Assembly (NCBI RefSeq): GCF_003075435.1
Contig: NZ_QCZJ01000029.1
Span: 1 to 63,628, forward strand
From: Terrimonas sp.
Lineage (GTDB): Bacteria > Bacteroidota > Bacteroidia > Chitinophagales > Chitinophagaceae
Length of the DNA: 63,628 bases
Direction: 5' to 3'
This document shows, in pieces, positions 33,756 through 42,885 of the stretch (positions are counted from its first letter, which is position 1; each line of letters starts with the position of its first letter). A model generated the notes under the pieces. The model saw nothing but the letters and a program-made list of their open reading frames with translations. It was not told the DNA's origin and searched no databases. The position numbers were made by a program, and so were the translations under genes.

Positions 33756-35405
33756 CTAAAACGTTACTTCAAATTTCATCTCCTCTTTTCCTCTCAGCAC
33801 AGTAACAACAGTAGTTTGCCCTTTTTTAAATTTACCCAAAGCCTGCATATACGTTTCCATTGAGTTTATCTTATAATCACCTAATGCAGTAATAATATCT
33901 CCTGTTTTTATACCTGCTTTCTGCGCCGGTCTTCCATCACTCACACCATCCGCTCTTACTCCATCACCACTAAAAGTATAATCAGGCATTATACCAAGCG
34001 TAACTGAAAACCTTGCTGTAGTGGAGGTTTGCGCTTCTTTTGTAGGAGTAAAAGCAAGCTTGCCTTTTTTATTCAATCCTTCAACCAGCGATTGAATATA
34101 TTTTATAATATACAGTTCACCGGTATAATTAACCTTATCTGCATCGTCAGAAGGTTTATGATAATCCTGGTGAAGCCCTGTAAAGAAAAACAGTACAGGA
34201 ATATTTTTCCTGTAAAAAGAAGTATGGTCACTTGGCCCAACACCGCTTGAATCAATTTTTATAGAGAATGGAATGTTTTTTTGCGCGTAAACCACTTCGC
34301 TCCAGGTTGGGGAAGTGCCGAACCCGCCAATAGTAACCGCTTTTGCACTATCATTCATTCTTCCGACCATATCCATATTGATCATATAATTTGCCGAAAC
34401 GATATCTATAGTAGGATGTTCTGTAAAATATTTCGACCCAAATAAGCCTAATTCCTCTCCCGAAAAAGCAATAAGCAAATAATTGTTCTTTTTGGCTTTC
34501 GATTTCTTAAGCAGCTTCGCAAGCTCAATCAGCGCCGCTGTTCCGCTTGCATTATCATCAGCCCCATTATAAATTTGCTTTTCTTTGCTCCTGCTCAATC
34601 CATTTCCGTCTTCTCCATATCCCAGATGATCATAATGCGCACCTATAATGATGGTTGAAGACGCCCCGTTGTCTACATATCCCACAACATTATGCCCTGT
34701 GCGCCCGCTCTGTCCTAAATCAACTTTGAGCCTGATATCATAAATAGCAGAAGCATCTTTCAGATATTTATTTTTTCCTGATTTTGCCAGGTATATCACC
34801 GGTATAGATAACACTTCTGATTTATCTTTCTTTTCAAATACAATACCATCATCAATAGTACCGCTGTTATATATGATCAGCGCACTGGCGCCTTTGTCTG
34901 AAGCAATTTTCGCTTCTTTCTTTATATAACCACTCATATCAAAATGAGGGTTATCCTTATTTTCTTCAACGGCGGCTTCTATATCTTTAAACCACGGAGC
35001 GCCTCTTTCAGAAAGGGAAATGGCTACCGGGGTTTCGGCTACTGATCCGTTAGGGCTGAATGGAAAAGGGAAATAATCTACCCCGGCGCTCATCTCTTTG
35101 CCATTCACCATAAATAATGTACCCGCGTTTATTTTTTTACCATCCTGTATATCAAATGCCTGGAGGTATGTTCCTTTATCGCCTTTTGGCGCAATACCTG
35201 TTATTTTAAATTGTTCACTTATGTATGCAGCAGCCTGCTTCTCTCCTTCTGTGCCTGCCCTCCTGCCTTCAAGTTTATCATCAGCAAGGTAATGCACCGT
35301 GTTTTTCAAATTTTCTATAATCTGCCTGTCGGCTTTTCTTAACTTTTGTGCAGATACAAAAAAACATTGCAGTAAAAGTGGTATCAGTAAAAAATGCTTT
35401 TTCAT
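33756..35405 (-). CDS. Secreted M28 aminopeptidase with PA and PDZ domains
   Basis: A 549-residue exported metallopeptidase. The ATG at 35405 gives the signal MKKHFLLIPLLLQCFFVSAQ. A PA domain is inserted at about residues 110-225 (KGASALIIYNSGTID). The M28 core has zinc ligands in IIIGAHYDHLG (His), NGADDNASGTAAL (Asp), FSGEELGLFGS (catalytic and zinc glutamates), NMDMVGRM (Asp) and a late HQDYHKPSDD (His). A C-terminal PDZ domain (about 460-549) contains GRPAQKAGIKTGDIITALG. It probably trims peptides in the periplasm or outside the cell. Confidence 0.93.
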   Translation of the reverse strand: MKKHFLLIPLLLQCFFVSAQKLRKADRQIIENLKNTVHYLADDKLEGRRAGTEGEKQAAAYISEQFKITGIAPKGDKGTYLQAFDIQDGKKINAGTLFMVNGKEMSAGVDYFPFPFSPNGSVAETPVAISLSERGAPWFKDIEAAVEENKDNPHFDMSGYIKKEAKIASDKGASALIIYNSGTIDDGIVFEKKDKSEVLSIPVIYLAKSGKNKYLKDASAIYDIRLKVDLGQSGRTGHNVVGYVDNGASSTIIIGAHYDHLGYGEDGNGLSRSKEKQIYNGADDNASGTAALIELAKLLKKSKAKKNNYLLIAFSGEELGLFGSKYFTEHPTIDIVSANYMINMDMVGRMNDSAKAVTIGGFGTSPTWSEVVYAQKNIPFSIKIDSSGVGPSDHTSFYRKNIPVLFFFTGLHQDYHKPSDDADKVNYTGELYIIKYIQSLVEGLNKKGKLAFTPTKEAQTSTTARFSVTLGIMPDYTFSGDGVRADGVSDGRPAQKAGIKTGDIITALGDYKINSMETYMQALGKFKKGQTTVVTVLRGKEEMKFEVTF

Positions 35406-35434
35406 CCGGTAATAGTACAATTTTTAGTTAACGG

Positions 35435-35442
35435 CAAAGTTA
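35435..35442 (-). promoter_or_regulatory. Candidate -7 box for the M28 peptidase gene
   Basis: On the minus strand the octamer is TAACTTTG, matching TAnnTTTG, 29 bp upstream of the ATG. No clear -33 element is seen. Confidence 0.35.
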
Positions 35443-35614
35443 TAATTACTCAGGGTAATATATTTATTTCATTTTTCATGCCATATTAACGCACTATGAT
35501 TATACCTCATATTGATTTTAGAATTTCGTACACCCACTTTACGATAGTTTTAACAGCTTTTTCTTTGTTTTAAGGCGTTTCCAAATTCGTAACTCCGCAC
35601 AAGCATTTTGCCTT

Positions 35615-35622
35615 TATTTTTG
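35615..35622 (+). promoter_or_regulatory. Candidate -7 box for feoB
   Basis: TATTTTTG matches TAnnTTTG and lies 23 bp before the feoB TTG start. A -33 TTTG is not evident. Confidence 0.35.
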
Positions 35623-35645
35623 TAGCTTCCTAAAAATTTTTTCAT

Positions 35646-37766
35646 TTGAAAAAGCATTTACATATTGCGCTTATTGGCAACCCTAACAGCGGAAAAAGCT
35701 CATTGTTCAATGCCCTAACCGGCCTTAATCAGAAGGTAGGCAATTTTCCGGGGGTAACGGTAGATAAAAAGTCCGGCGAAAGCAAACTATCCGACAATCT
35801 TGTTGCCAATATTATTGACCTGCCCGGTATGTATAGCTTATACCCGCGCCGCTCAGACGAATGGGTAGCCTATAATGTTGTAATGGATCCGGGGGCTGCT
35901 GATCAGCCGGAGCTGTATATTTTAATAGCAGATGCCAGCAACCTGAAGAGAAACCTGCTTTTTGTTTCACAGTTCATTGATCTTAAAAAACCTGTTGTGG
36001 TAGCACTTACCATGATGGATATTGCCGCTAAAAAAGGCATTAATGTAGATGTAGCCGGGCTGGAGCGGGAATTGGGTGTACCGGTTATACCTGTTAATCC
36101 GCGCAGGAACAAGGGTATTGCAGAACTTAAAAAGGCCATTGAGCAAACTGCTAAACACTTATATAAACCTCCATCCAGGAATTTTGCGGATACAGGCGTG
36201 CTCGCCGAAAAAGCGGTCAGCGATCTGAAAAAATTGTTTCCCCATATCAGCGATTATGCCGCGATACATTACCTGATTAATCATGAATCTTTTTCACTCA
36301 ATAATACAGAACAGGCTTCAATAGAAAATATTGAAAAGGAAAACAATTTCAATCATACCAAAGTTCAGGCAGAAGAAATTACGCAACGCTATAGCCGCAT
36401 AAAACATATTATGCAGCAGGCTGTTATTGAAGCCGATCCCAAAGAAAAGCAATGGATAACGGACCGCATTGATAAGATTTTACTGCACAAATTCTGGGGT
36501 TATGTAATCCTGCTGGGTGTGCTCGCCATATTGTTTCAAAGTATTTTTTGGCTGGCAACATACCCAATGGATGCTATTGAATGGATATTCGGCGCATTCA
36601 GCGAATGGCTCTCAGGTGTATTACCACAAAACTGGTTTGGCGATCTTATTGTAAATGGATTTGTGGCAGGGTTGGGGGGTATAGTAGTATTTATTCCGCA
36701 GATCATGATCCTGTTCGGGCTAATAACTATTCTTGAAGATACCGGCTATATGGCCCGGATAAGCTTTTTAACAGACAAGCTTATGCGAAAAGTTGGGTTG
36801 AATGGGAAAAGCGTAATGCCAATGATCAGCAGTTTTGCCTGTGCGGTGCCTGCAATTATGAGCGCACGTAATATTGAAAATAAAAAAGAAAGATTGCTGA
36901 CCATAATGATATCGCCGCTCATGAGCTGCAGCGCAAGACTTCCGGTATACATTATACTGATATCGCTGGTTATACCCAATACCTATTATTTTGGCTTTAT
37001 CAGTTTGCAGGGATTAGTGATGACAGGACTTTATCTTTTAGGATTTGTTGTAGCATTATTCGTTTCATATATAATGAAGTGGTTCATCAATATAAAAGAA
37101 AAAAGCTTTTTTATTCTTGAACTACCGGTATACCGTACCCCAAGATGGAAAACGGTTATTACAACCATGATTGAGAAAGCAAAGATATTTACCTTCCAGG
37201 CGGGTAAAATAATACTTGTTATTTCGCTTATTCTCTGGTTGCTCAGCTCTTACGGCCCGTCTAAAACAATGCAGGCGCTTGAAACCAGCTACGAACAAAA
37301 GATCAGTCAAAACCCTGACAGGGCCGAAGAGCTTGACCAGGAATTAAAGTCCGAAAAACTTGAAAACTCGTATGTAGGTATATTAGGTAAAGCAATAGAG
37401 CCTGCTATAAAACCTTTGGGATACGACTGGAAGATTGGTATTGCCCTCATTACATCATTCGCGGCAAGAGAAGTGTTTGTAGGCACAATGGCTACTATTT
37501 ACAGTGTTGGAGATGATGCGGATGAAAACAGCGCAACATTAAGGGAAAAGATGCATGCGGCAACCTGGCCGGATGGTTCAAAAATATATACCCTTGCGTC
37601 AGGCGTATCTTTAATGATATTTTATGTGTTTGCTATGCAATGTATGAGTACATTAGCAATTGTAAAACGCGAAACACGCTCATGGAAGTGGCCGTTGATA
37701 CAGTTGGCTTATATGACTGTGCTTGCATATGTCCTTAGTTTTGTGGCGTATAATTTATTAAGATAA
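35646..37766 (+). CDS. feoB: Ferrous iron transporter FeoB, TTG start
   Basis: FeoB is a GTP-gated inner-membrane Fe(II) importer. The 706-residue protein starts MKKHLHIALIGNPNSGKSS. The first codon must be TTG: an in-frame TAA lies at 35631-35633 with no ATG between, and the next methionine falls inside the G3 loop. G1 is GNPNSGKS (11-18) and G3 is DLPG (58-61). G4 reads TMMD (122-125) rather than NxxD, and G5 reads VNPRRNKG rather than an SA-containing loop. The membrane part has the two Gate motifs (IVVFIPQIMILFGLITILED; CSARLPVYIILISLVIP) and FAAREVFVGTMATIYSVG. No feoA lies beside it. Confidence 0.95.
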   Translation: MKKHLHIALIGNPNSGKSSLFNALTGLNQKVGNFPGVTVDKKSGESKLSDNLVANIIDLPGMYSLYPRRSDEWVAYNVVMDPGAADQPELYILIADASNLKRNLLFVSQFIDLKKPVVVALTMMDIAAKKGINVDVAGLERELGVPVIPVNPRRNKGIAELKKAIEQTAKHLYKPPSRNFADTGVLAEKAVSDLKKLFPHISDYAAIHYLINHESFSLNNTEQASIENIEKENNFNHTKVQAEEITQRYSRIKHIMQQAVIEADPKEKQWITDRIDKILLHKFWGYVILLGVLAILFQSIFWLATYPMDAIEWIFGAFSEWLSGVLPQNWFGDLIVNGFVAGLGGIVVFIPQIMILFGLITILEDTGYMARISFLTDKLMRKVGLNGKSVMPMISSFACAVPAIMSARNIENKKERLLTIMISPLMSCSARLPVYIILISLVIPNTYYFGFISLQGLVMTGLYLLGFVVALFVSYIMKWFINIKEKSFFILELPVYRTPRWKTVITTMIEKAKIFTFQAGKIILVISLILWLLSSYGPSKTMQALETSYEQKISQNPDRAEELDQELKSEKLENSYVGILGKAIEPAIKPLGYDWKIGIALITSFAAREVFVGTMATIYSVGDDADENSATLREKMHAATWPDGSKIYTLASGVSLMIFYVFAMQCMSTLAIVKRETRSWKWPLIQLAYMTVLAYVLSFVAYNLLR

Positions 37767-37781
37767 TATATTCACCCTGAT

Positions 37782-38291
37782 ATGAATACAAAAAACCTGC
37801 TGCTGGCCAGCGCGCTGTTATGGTTTATCTCTATTACCATATCTGCCTGTAATGGTACAGATAAGAAAGTGTCACCACTACTTACAGACAGCCTTAATTC
37901 AGAGCAAACAATTGTAGAGCAACCGGATACTGTTTTGTTCTGGACAATAAACGACTATGATAAAACAAAGACCCTGGTATATAAAGATTCGGCTGACATA
38001 ACTGAACCGCAAAGCGTGATCAATGGCGTTAATTCTATTTACCCCGATATTCATTTGTTGTTTGTAAAACAATCTAACGATACCGTATATGCGAAGATAG
38101 ACAGCGCCTTTGCTTTTACAAATGACATGGGCACATCAGGAGCAGCAGAATATCTTTCAACGGTTATTGTTAATCTTACAACATTAAATAATGTCAACTT
38201 TGTGAACCTTGACTTTCCTCGTGGCAGCCATGCTTCACCGGGTGTATTCAGTAAAAAGGATTACGAAAATTTTAAGATAAAAGAACAATAG
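37782..38291 (+). CDS. Hypothetical lipoprotein downstream of feoB
   Basis: A 169-residue protein with a signal and lipobox (LLWFISITISACNG; Cys at about residue 23). The mature part has a conserved-looking WTINDYDKTKTLVY start and a C-terminal VNLDFPRGSHASPGVFSKKDYENF. I do not recognise the family. It starts 15 bp after feoB and is likely co-transcribed, so a role at the envelope alongside iron import is possible but unproven. Confidence 0.65.
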   Translation: MNTKNLLLASALLWFISITISACNGTDKKVSPLLTDSLNSEQTIVEQPDTVLFWTINDYDKTKTLVYKDSADITEPQSVINGVNSIYPDIHLLFVKQSNDTVYAKIDSAFAFTNDMGTSGAAEYLSTVIVNLTTLNNVNFVNLDFPRGSHASPGVFSKKDYENFKIKEQ

Positions 38292-38322
38292 ACTATATAA
38301 CGCTTATTAACCCATCGCCATT

Positions 38323-39354
38323 ATGAAAATCTGGAATATAGGTATTATTGGGGCCGGCATGGTAGCTGACTTTCATGCAAGATCAATTCAGCATCTTCCC
38401 AATGCAAAACTGGCAGGCTTTTGCGATAATGGTTCGGGCAGGGCAAAGGCTTTAGCGGAAAAATATAATTGTACTTTTTTTGCGGATTATCATGCCATGT
38501 TGCGCAGCAGCGATATTGATATAGTAAACATTGTTACGCCCAGCGGTACACATATGGAGCCGGCGATAGAAGCGGCGGAAAACGGGAAACATGTATTATG
38601 TGAAAAGCCGCTTGATATAAGCCTGGAGAGAATTGACGCTATAATAGCGGCGCATAAAAAGGCAGGCACTTATCTGGGAGGCATTTTCAACTACCGCTTT
38701 ACCGGGGGCGTTCAGCTACTGAAAAAAGCAATTGATGAAAAAAGGTTTGGAATTATAACACATGTATCGGTTGAAGTGCCCTGGTGGCGTGATGATAAAT
38801 ACTACAGTAACAGCTGGCGCGGAACCTGGAAAACAGATGGTGGCGGAGCGTTAATGAATCAATCCATTCACATGGTTGATTTGCTGCAATACCTTGCCGG
38901 TCCTGTTGAATCACTATATGCATATACTGCAACGCTTGGGCATAAAATAGAAGCAGAAGATACCGCGACTGCTATACTAAAATTAAAAAACAAAGCACTG
39001 GGAAATATTTATGGCTCTACCGCTTCTTTTCCGGGGCAGTCGCGTAAAATAACTATCACCGGCACAAAGGGTACGGCTGCAATGGAAGACAATACCATAA
39101 AGGTGTGGCAGTTTGCTGAAAAGAAAGCAGGAGATGATGCCATCCTTCAACAGGCAGGAAATGCCTCAGCAGGCGGCGCTTCTGACCCGGCTTCTATTCC
39201 ATTTGAGCTGCATGCCAGCAATATTGAAGCATTTATTAAAGCGCTTGATGAAAACAGACCATTTGAAATTGATGGTGAAGAAGCCCGCAAAGCAGTAGCA
39301 ATTGTTTTGGCAATATACCAGTCGGCAAAAGAAAATAAAACGATTTATTTGTGA
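38323..39354 (+). CDS. Gfo/Idh/MocA family oxidoreductase
   Basis: A 343-residue NAD(P)-dependent dehydrogenase, usually acting on sugars or cyclitols. The Rossmann fold opens with IGIIGAGMVADFHARS, the signature CEKPLDIS lies near residue 95, and the C-terminal substrate domain has GTWKTDGGGALMNQSIHMVD with the catalytic-region histidine. It lacks a Tat or other signal, so it is cytosolic. It is 31 bp after the lipoprotein gene. The substrate cannot be assigned. Confidence 0.9.
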   Translation: MKIWNIGIIGAGMVADFHARSIQHLPNAKLAGFCDNGSGRAKALAEKYNCTFFADYHAMLRSSDIDIVNIVTPSGTHMEPAIEAAENGKHVLCEKPLDISLERIDAIIAAHKKAGTYLGGIFNYRFTGGVQLLKKAIDEKRFGIITHVSVEVPWWRDDKYYSNSWRGTWKTDGGGALMNQSIHMVDLLQYLAGPVESLYAYTATLGHKIEAEDTATAILKLKNKALGNIYGSTASFPGQSRKITITGTKGTAAMEDNTIKVWQFAEKKAGDDAILQQAGNASAGGASDPASIPFELHASNIEAFIKALDENRPFEIDGEEARKAVAIVLAIYQSAKENKTIYL

Positions 39355-39390
39355 GCTTTCAGCCTTCAGCTATGGGCTGTGAGCAGTAAG
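39355..39390. repeat. AGCTATCAGC word repeat, copy 3
   Basis: AGCTATGGGCTGTGAGCA (39368-39385) is identical over 18 bp to 42886-42903 in another spacer. It lies between two convergent genes, directly after the oxidoreductase stop, and is followed by a T-rich run. Confidence 0.7.
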
Positions 39391-39419
39391 TAAGTTATTT
39401 TATTTTTGGTTTTTTCCCC

Positions 39420-40121
39420 TTACAGATCTCCCAATTGCGGTCTCATCACTATATCCTCAACACATGCCTGAGGTGAAAGCTTTGCAGCGGCATAGATCAT
39501 TTCCGCGATATCATTTGATTCCATTATACGCTTTGGATCAACGCCACTGCCCGCCCAGGAGTCAGTATAGGCAGCACCGGGATAAATAGCGGTAACTTTA
39601 ATACCAAAAGGTTTCATCTCTTCACGCAGATTTTTAGAAAACCCTGCCAATGCGAATTTGCTTATACTATATGCGCCACCGTTAGTATACGCCTGCAATG
39701 AAGCTATTGAGCACATATTGAAAATATGCCCCTGTTTTTGTTCTATTATTTTTGAGATCATGGTTCTGGTAACATGATAAGCACTATATAAGTTCACGGC
39801 AATCATATTTTCCAAAACTCCTTCCGGTTCGTTATACGCACTGCCTGGCTCAAAAGAACCTGCATTATTTATCAATACATCAATTGAAATATTGAGCGAC
39901 AAAATCCACTTACCAAATGCCTGCGCTTCTGTTTTACTGCCCAAATCAAATGGCTTTGCTTCTATTTTTACAGATGGATATTGCTGCCTGAGCTCATCTC
40001 TTGTTTGATAAAGCGTTTTTTCGGTACGCGAGCACATATATACGTTCCAGCCATTAGCTGCAAATTTTTCAGCAATTGATTTTCCAAATCCTTTTGATGC
40101 TCCAGTGATGATTATATTCAT
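39420..40121 (-). CDS. Short-chain dehydrogenase/reductase
   Basis: A 233-residue classical SDR with the cofactor loop ITGASKGFGKSIAEKF, the stabilising LINNAGSF, and the catalytic YSISKFALAGFSK (Tyr-x3-Lys). The first-strand end CSRTEKT, with a basic residue, suggests NADPH preference. Length is normal. The substrate is unknown. An inverted-repeat element lies upstream. Confidence 0.92.
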   Translation of the reverse strand: MNIIITGASKGFGKSIAEKFAANGWNVYMCSRTEKTLYQTRDELRQQYPSVKIEAKPFDLGSKTEAQAFGKWILSLNISIDVLINNAGSFEPGSAYNEPEGVLENMIAVNLYSAYHVTRTMISKIIEQKQGHIFNMCSIASLQAYTNGGAYSISKFALAGFSKNLREEMKPFGIKVTAIYPGAAYTDSWAGSGVDPKRIMESNDIAEMIYAAAKLSPQACVEDIVMRPQLGDL

Positions 40122-40151
40122 AAATAAACATTGCGTATAATGAACGGAGGA

Positions 40152-40352
40152 TGTATTTCAAATTTTCGTGTATATGGCAATCTTGTGCAGATGCCTCATG
40201 CCTCGGCATGACAAGCTGTAGTATTTTGTTAAGCGTCAGTGCTATTGTTAAACACTGGTACTTTTGTTCAGTATATATTCTTCCGCCTGTCATGCCGAGG
40301 CACGAGGCATCTACCGTAGCTGTTGTAACTACATACAAAAATTTGAAATACA
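40152..40352. mobile_element. 201-bp MITE-like element with nested inverted repeats
   Basis: The outer arms TGTATTTCAAATTTT (40152-40166) and AAAATTTGAAATACA (40338-40352) are exactly complementary. Inner arms at 40189-40213 (AGATGCCTCATGCCTCGGC plus ATGACA) and 40288-40312 match at 24 of 25 positions. The ~75-bp centre and the sequence between arms are not complementary. No transposase is encoded; short open frames on both strands read MYFKF and DASCLGMT only because of the symmetry. It fills the spacer between the SDR and HAD genes. It could be a non-autonomous element or a large palindromic extragenic repeat. Confidence 0.7.
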
Positions 40353-40393
40353 CTTCTGATCAGCTCAAAACTACACACTTCTTATAAACACCG

Positions 40394-40401
40394 TACTTTT
40401 G
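40394..40401 (+). promoter_or_regulatory. Candidate -7 box for the HAD gene
   Basis: TACTTTTG matches TAnnTTTG, 16 bp before the ATG and 41 bp past the inverted-repeat element. No clear -33 element is seen. Confidence 0.4.
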
Positions 40402-40417
40402 CAACACGTTTTTTATC

Positions 40418-41113
40418 ATGGCTTATAAACATCTATTTTTCGACCTGGATCATACGCTCTGGGATTTTGAAGCAAATGCAAAACTTACATTACAGGATTT
40501 ATATTCGTCCTTAGCGCTTGCCGATCATGGTGTGCATGATTTTGATTCATTTTATGAACGCTACATCTATCACAACGAGAGGCTTTGGGAGCGTTATCGC
40601 AAAGGCTTTATTAAAAGAGATGACCTGCGCTGGAAACGCATGTGGCATACCCTGCTCGATTTTAAAATAGGCAATGAAAAACTGGCCAGAACCATGGACG
40701 TAGCATTTCTTGATAAACTACCCACAAGAACTTTGCTTTTTCCTGGTGCTATAGAAATACTAACCTACCTGCAAAGCAAAGGTTATGCACTGCATTTGAT
40801 TACTAATGGATTTGAAAAGGTGCAGCACAGTAAATTGAAATATTCCGGGTTGTCTGATTTTTTCCATTATGTTATTACTTCAGAAGGCAGTAACAGCCTG
40901 AAACCGCATAAAGAAATTTTTGATTTTGCAATGAAGCAAACCGGGGCTACAGTAAAAGAAAGCATTATGCTGGGAGATGATATTGCCGCAGATATTATCG
41001 GCGCCCAAAATGCAGGCATGGACCAGGTATATGTTAATCATAAAGATATTGAACCGCCGGTTAAGCCCACATATACTGTTACTTCGCTGAAGGAACTGGA
41101 GAAGATATTTTAA
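40418..41113 (+). CDS. HAD-family hydrolase, YjjG-like (probable nucleotidase)
   Basis: A 231-residue HAD phosphatase. Motif I is FFDLDHTLWDF (nucleophile and acid Asp), motif II LHLITNG, motif III the lysine in SLKPHKEIF, and motif IV MLGDDIAADIIGA. The long alpha-helical cap (residues about 20-100, NERLWERYRKGFIKRDDLR) fits the YjjG/noncanonical pyrimidine nucleotidase group. Function within that group is inferred. Confidence 0.9.
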   Translation: MAYKHLFFDLDHTLWDFEANAKLTLQDLYSSLALADHGVHDFDSFYERYIYHNERLWERYRKGFIKRDDLRWKRMWHTLLDFKIGNEKLARTMDVAFLDKLPTRTLLFPGAIEILTYLQSKGYALHLITNGFEKVQHSKLKYSGLSDFFHYVITSEGSNSLKPHKEIFDFAMKQTGATVKESIMLGDDIAADIIGAQNAGMDQVYVNHKDIEPPVKPTYTVTSLKELEKIF

Positions 41114-41152
41114 AGGAAGGCAGAAGGTTGAAGGCGTAAGGAAGAAGCACTT

Positions 41153-41220
41153 ACAGGTTCTTAAAAACCTGTGAGTAGTGTTGCGTAAAGCTGACAGCCG
41201 ATGGCTGATCGCTGATTGCC
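41153..41220. repeat. ACAGGTT hairpin plus AGCTATCAGC word repeat, copy 4
   Basis: ACAGGTT (41153-41159) pairs with AACCTGT (41166-41172). It is followed by AGCTGACAGCCGATGGCTGA and TCGCTGATTGCC words (41188-41220). The tract lies between the convergent HAD and Psd genes, 5 bp before the latter's stop. The hairpin lacks a clean T-tract. Confidence 0.55.
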
Positions 41221-41225
41221 CCCCC

Positions 41226-41882
41226 TCACCAACTCGCCAGTACAGTTATACCGCCTTTTACTACCTCATTCAACTGCACATGCACTTTAATGCCTGCAGG
41301 TAATAATACGTCCACGCGGCTACCGAATTTAATAAAGCCTAATTCGCTGCCCTGTTGTACTTTTTGCCCGGCTTTTAAATAGTTAACAATGCGTCTTGCT
41401 ACCGCACCTGCTATTTGCTTTACCAGTATAGGTGCATTTGCATTTTGTATCACAACAGAATGTCTTTCATTTTCCGTAGATGATTTAGGGTCCCAGGCTA
41501 CGAGATATTTGCCTTTATGATATTTGCTATACAATACTTCACCACTCACCGGGTTTAAATTCTGATGTACATTGGCAGGGCTCATAAAAATAGATATCTG
41601 CAGGCGCTTGTCTTTAAAGTATTCCTCATCTACAGTTTCTTCAATCACCACTATCTTACCATCAGCCGGCGCTACAATTTTATTTTCATCAAGTGTAAGC
41701 ACACGGCCAGGTACACGAAAAAAAGAAATGATGAACAGGAAGAACAAAAATGATAATACGAAAATCACCCATGAAAGCCATACCAGGCTATATGGCAAAA
41801 AATAAAACAATACCAGGTTAAGCACAACAAAAAATAATCCGCAAAGCGCTATGGTCTGATATCCTTCCCTATGAACTTTCAT
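41226..41882 (-). CDS. psd: Phosphatidylserine decarboxylase family protein
   Basis: The enzyme makes phosphatidylethanolamine from phosphatidylserine using a self-generated pyruvoyl group. The 218-residue form is the short Bacteroidota/archaeal type. It has two N-terminal helices (about 10-60), then IVAPADGKIVVIEE, FMSPANVHQNLNPVSGEV, and the self-cleavage site in LGFIKFGSRVDVLLP (Gly-Ser near residue 188). It is downstream of cdsA on the same strand, and a TACTTTTG box precedes it. Confidence 0.92.
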   Translation of the reverse strand: MKVHREGYQTIALCGLFFVVLNLVLFYFLPYSLVWLSWVIFVLSFLFFLFIISFFRVPGRVLTLDENKIVAPADGKIVVIEETVDEEYFKDKRLQISIFMSPANVHQNLNPVSGEVLYSKYHKGKYLVAWDPKSSTENERHSVVIQNANAPILVKQIAGAVARRIVNYLKAGQKVQQGSELGFIKFGSRVDVLLPAGIKVHVQLNEVVKGGITVLASW

Positions 41883-41900
41883 TCGTGTATTTTAAGTATG

Positions 41901-41908
41901 CAAAAGTA
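41901..41908 (-). promoter_or_regulatory. Candidate -7 box for psd
   Basis: On the minus strand the octamer is TACTTTTG, matching TAnnTTTG, 18 bp upstream of the ATG. The -33 position falls in a word-repeat tract. Confidence 0.4.
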
Positions 41909-41917
41909 GCTAATTTA

Positions 41918-41987
41918 TTGTTTGTGGTTTGTAGTTTATCGTTCAGAAACAACTTGAACTACAAACCATAAACCCTAAACCACAAAC
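41918..41987. repeat. GTTTGTGGTTTGTAG word repeat with inverted arms
   Basis: GTTTGTGGTTTGTAGTTTA (41920-41938) faces the inverted words AACTACAAACCATAAACC and CTAAACCACAAAC (41957-41987). The tract fills the gap between the cdsA stop and the psd promoter box and could form a hairpin on the cdsA-psd transcript. Confidence 0.65.
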
Positions 41988-41988
41988 C

Positions 41989-42867
41989 TTACTTCATCAC
42001 AATCATCACATACAGCCACACAAATGGTGTTGCCAGCAAAAGCGAATCAAACCGGTCAAGAAAGCCTCCGTGCCCGGGCATGATGCTGCCACTGTCTTTT
42101 ACATTGGCCATTCTTTTTATTTTGCTTTCCAGTAAGTCTCCCGCTGTTCCTGCTACTGCTGATATAGCCGCAATAATACAGATATGCATTACCGGCATTT
42201 TAATAAAATAAGCCAATATCCCCATCGATGCCACGCACAAAATAATTCCGCCTGCTGTTCCTTCTATTGTTTTTTTGGGGGATATTTTTGAGAAAGGCGT
42301 TTTGCCGATTAATGAACCAACGATATAAGCCATGGTATCATTTATCCAGATTGAAAAAATAGTTACCAGCGGGATCATTAAGCCAACTTCATATGGACAG
42401 CCATTACCTGTAACCCATATTTCATGTATTGATCTGATATTGATCATTAAAGCCCAGCTAAGCGATATGTATATTAACCCGAGTGCTGAATAACGTATAT
42501 GAGTAAAGTTGACCTGCTGAGAAAAAAGTATCTCAACTATAGGCAAAGCAAAGGCAAAGGTCAATCCCATTGCAAGACCAATACCAGGCAATGTAATATT
42601 TGCAATGTGGTATATATCGCCTGCAGCATACAACATCATTGACCACCCGGCCAGCATTACCCCATAACGATGAAAAGTAGAAATGTTTTTATAGGAAGGA
42701 TCTATGCGTCCTAATAACCGCTGGTACTCTATCCAGCAACCAAAATGAATAACGGAAAATAATAACAGGAAACTCCATTCATTCAACAACAGCCCTGCCA
42801 TCATCACCAACACAAATACCAGCGCTGTGATTGCCCTTGTTCTGAAAACTTTCCAGTTCATTGCCAT
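41989..42867 (-). CDS. cdsA: Phosphatidate cytidylyltransferase
   Basis: CdsA makes CDP-diacylglycerol, the precursor that feeds phosphatidylserine and phosphatidylglycerol synthesis. The 292-residue protein has about seven to eight helices and the family signature near the C-terminus: the SKIKRMANVKDSGSIMPGHG and GFLDRFDSLL segments. Start ATGs at 42867 and 42861 are both possible. It lies between the CPBP protease and psd on one strand, consistent with shared phospholipid metabolism. Confidence 0.94.
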   Translation of the reverse strand: MAMNWKVFRTRAITALVFVLVMMAGLLLNEWSFLLLFSVIHFGCWIEYQRLLGRIDPSYKNISTFHRYGVMLAGWSMMLYAAGDIYHIANITLPGIGLAMGLTFAFALPIVEILFSQQVNFTHIRYSALGLIYISLSWALMINIRSIHEIWVTGNGCPYEVGLMIPLVTIFSIWINDTMAYIVGSLIGKTPFSKISPKKTIEGTAGGIILCVASMGILAYFIKMPVMHICIIAAISAVAGTAGDLLESKIKRMANVKDSGSIMPGHGGFLDRFDSLLLATPFVWLYVMIVMK

Positions 42868-42885
42868 TGTATGAGCGTTTTAGAG

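Noticed and set aside
40069-40387. Two small opposite-strand proteins both containing MYFKF and DASCLGMT
   Set aside because: They are translations of the two arms of one inverted-repeat element, not genes.
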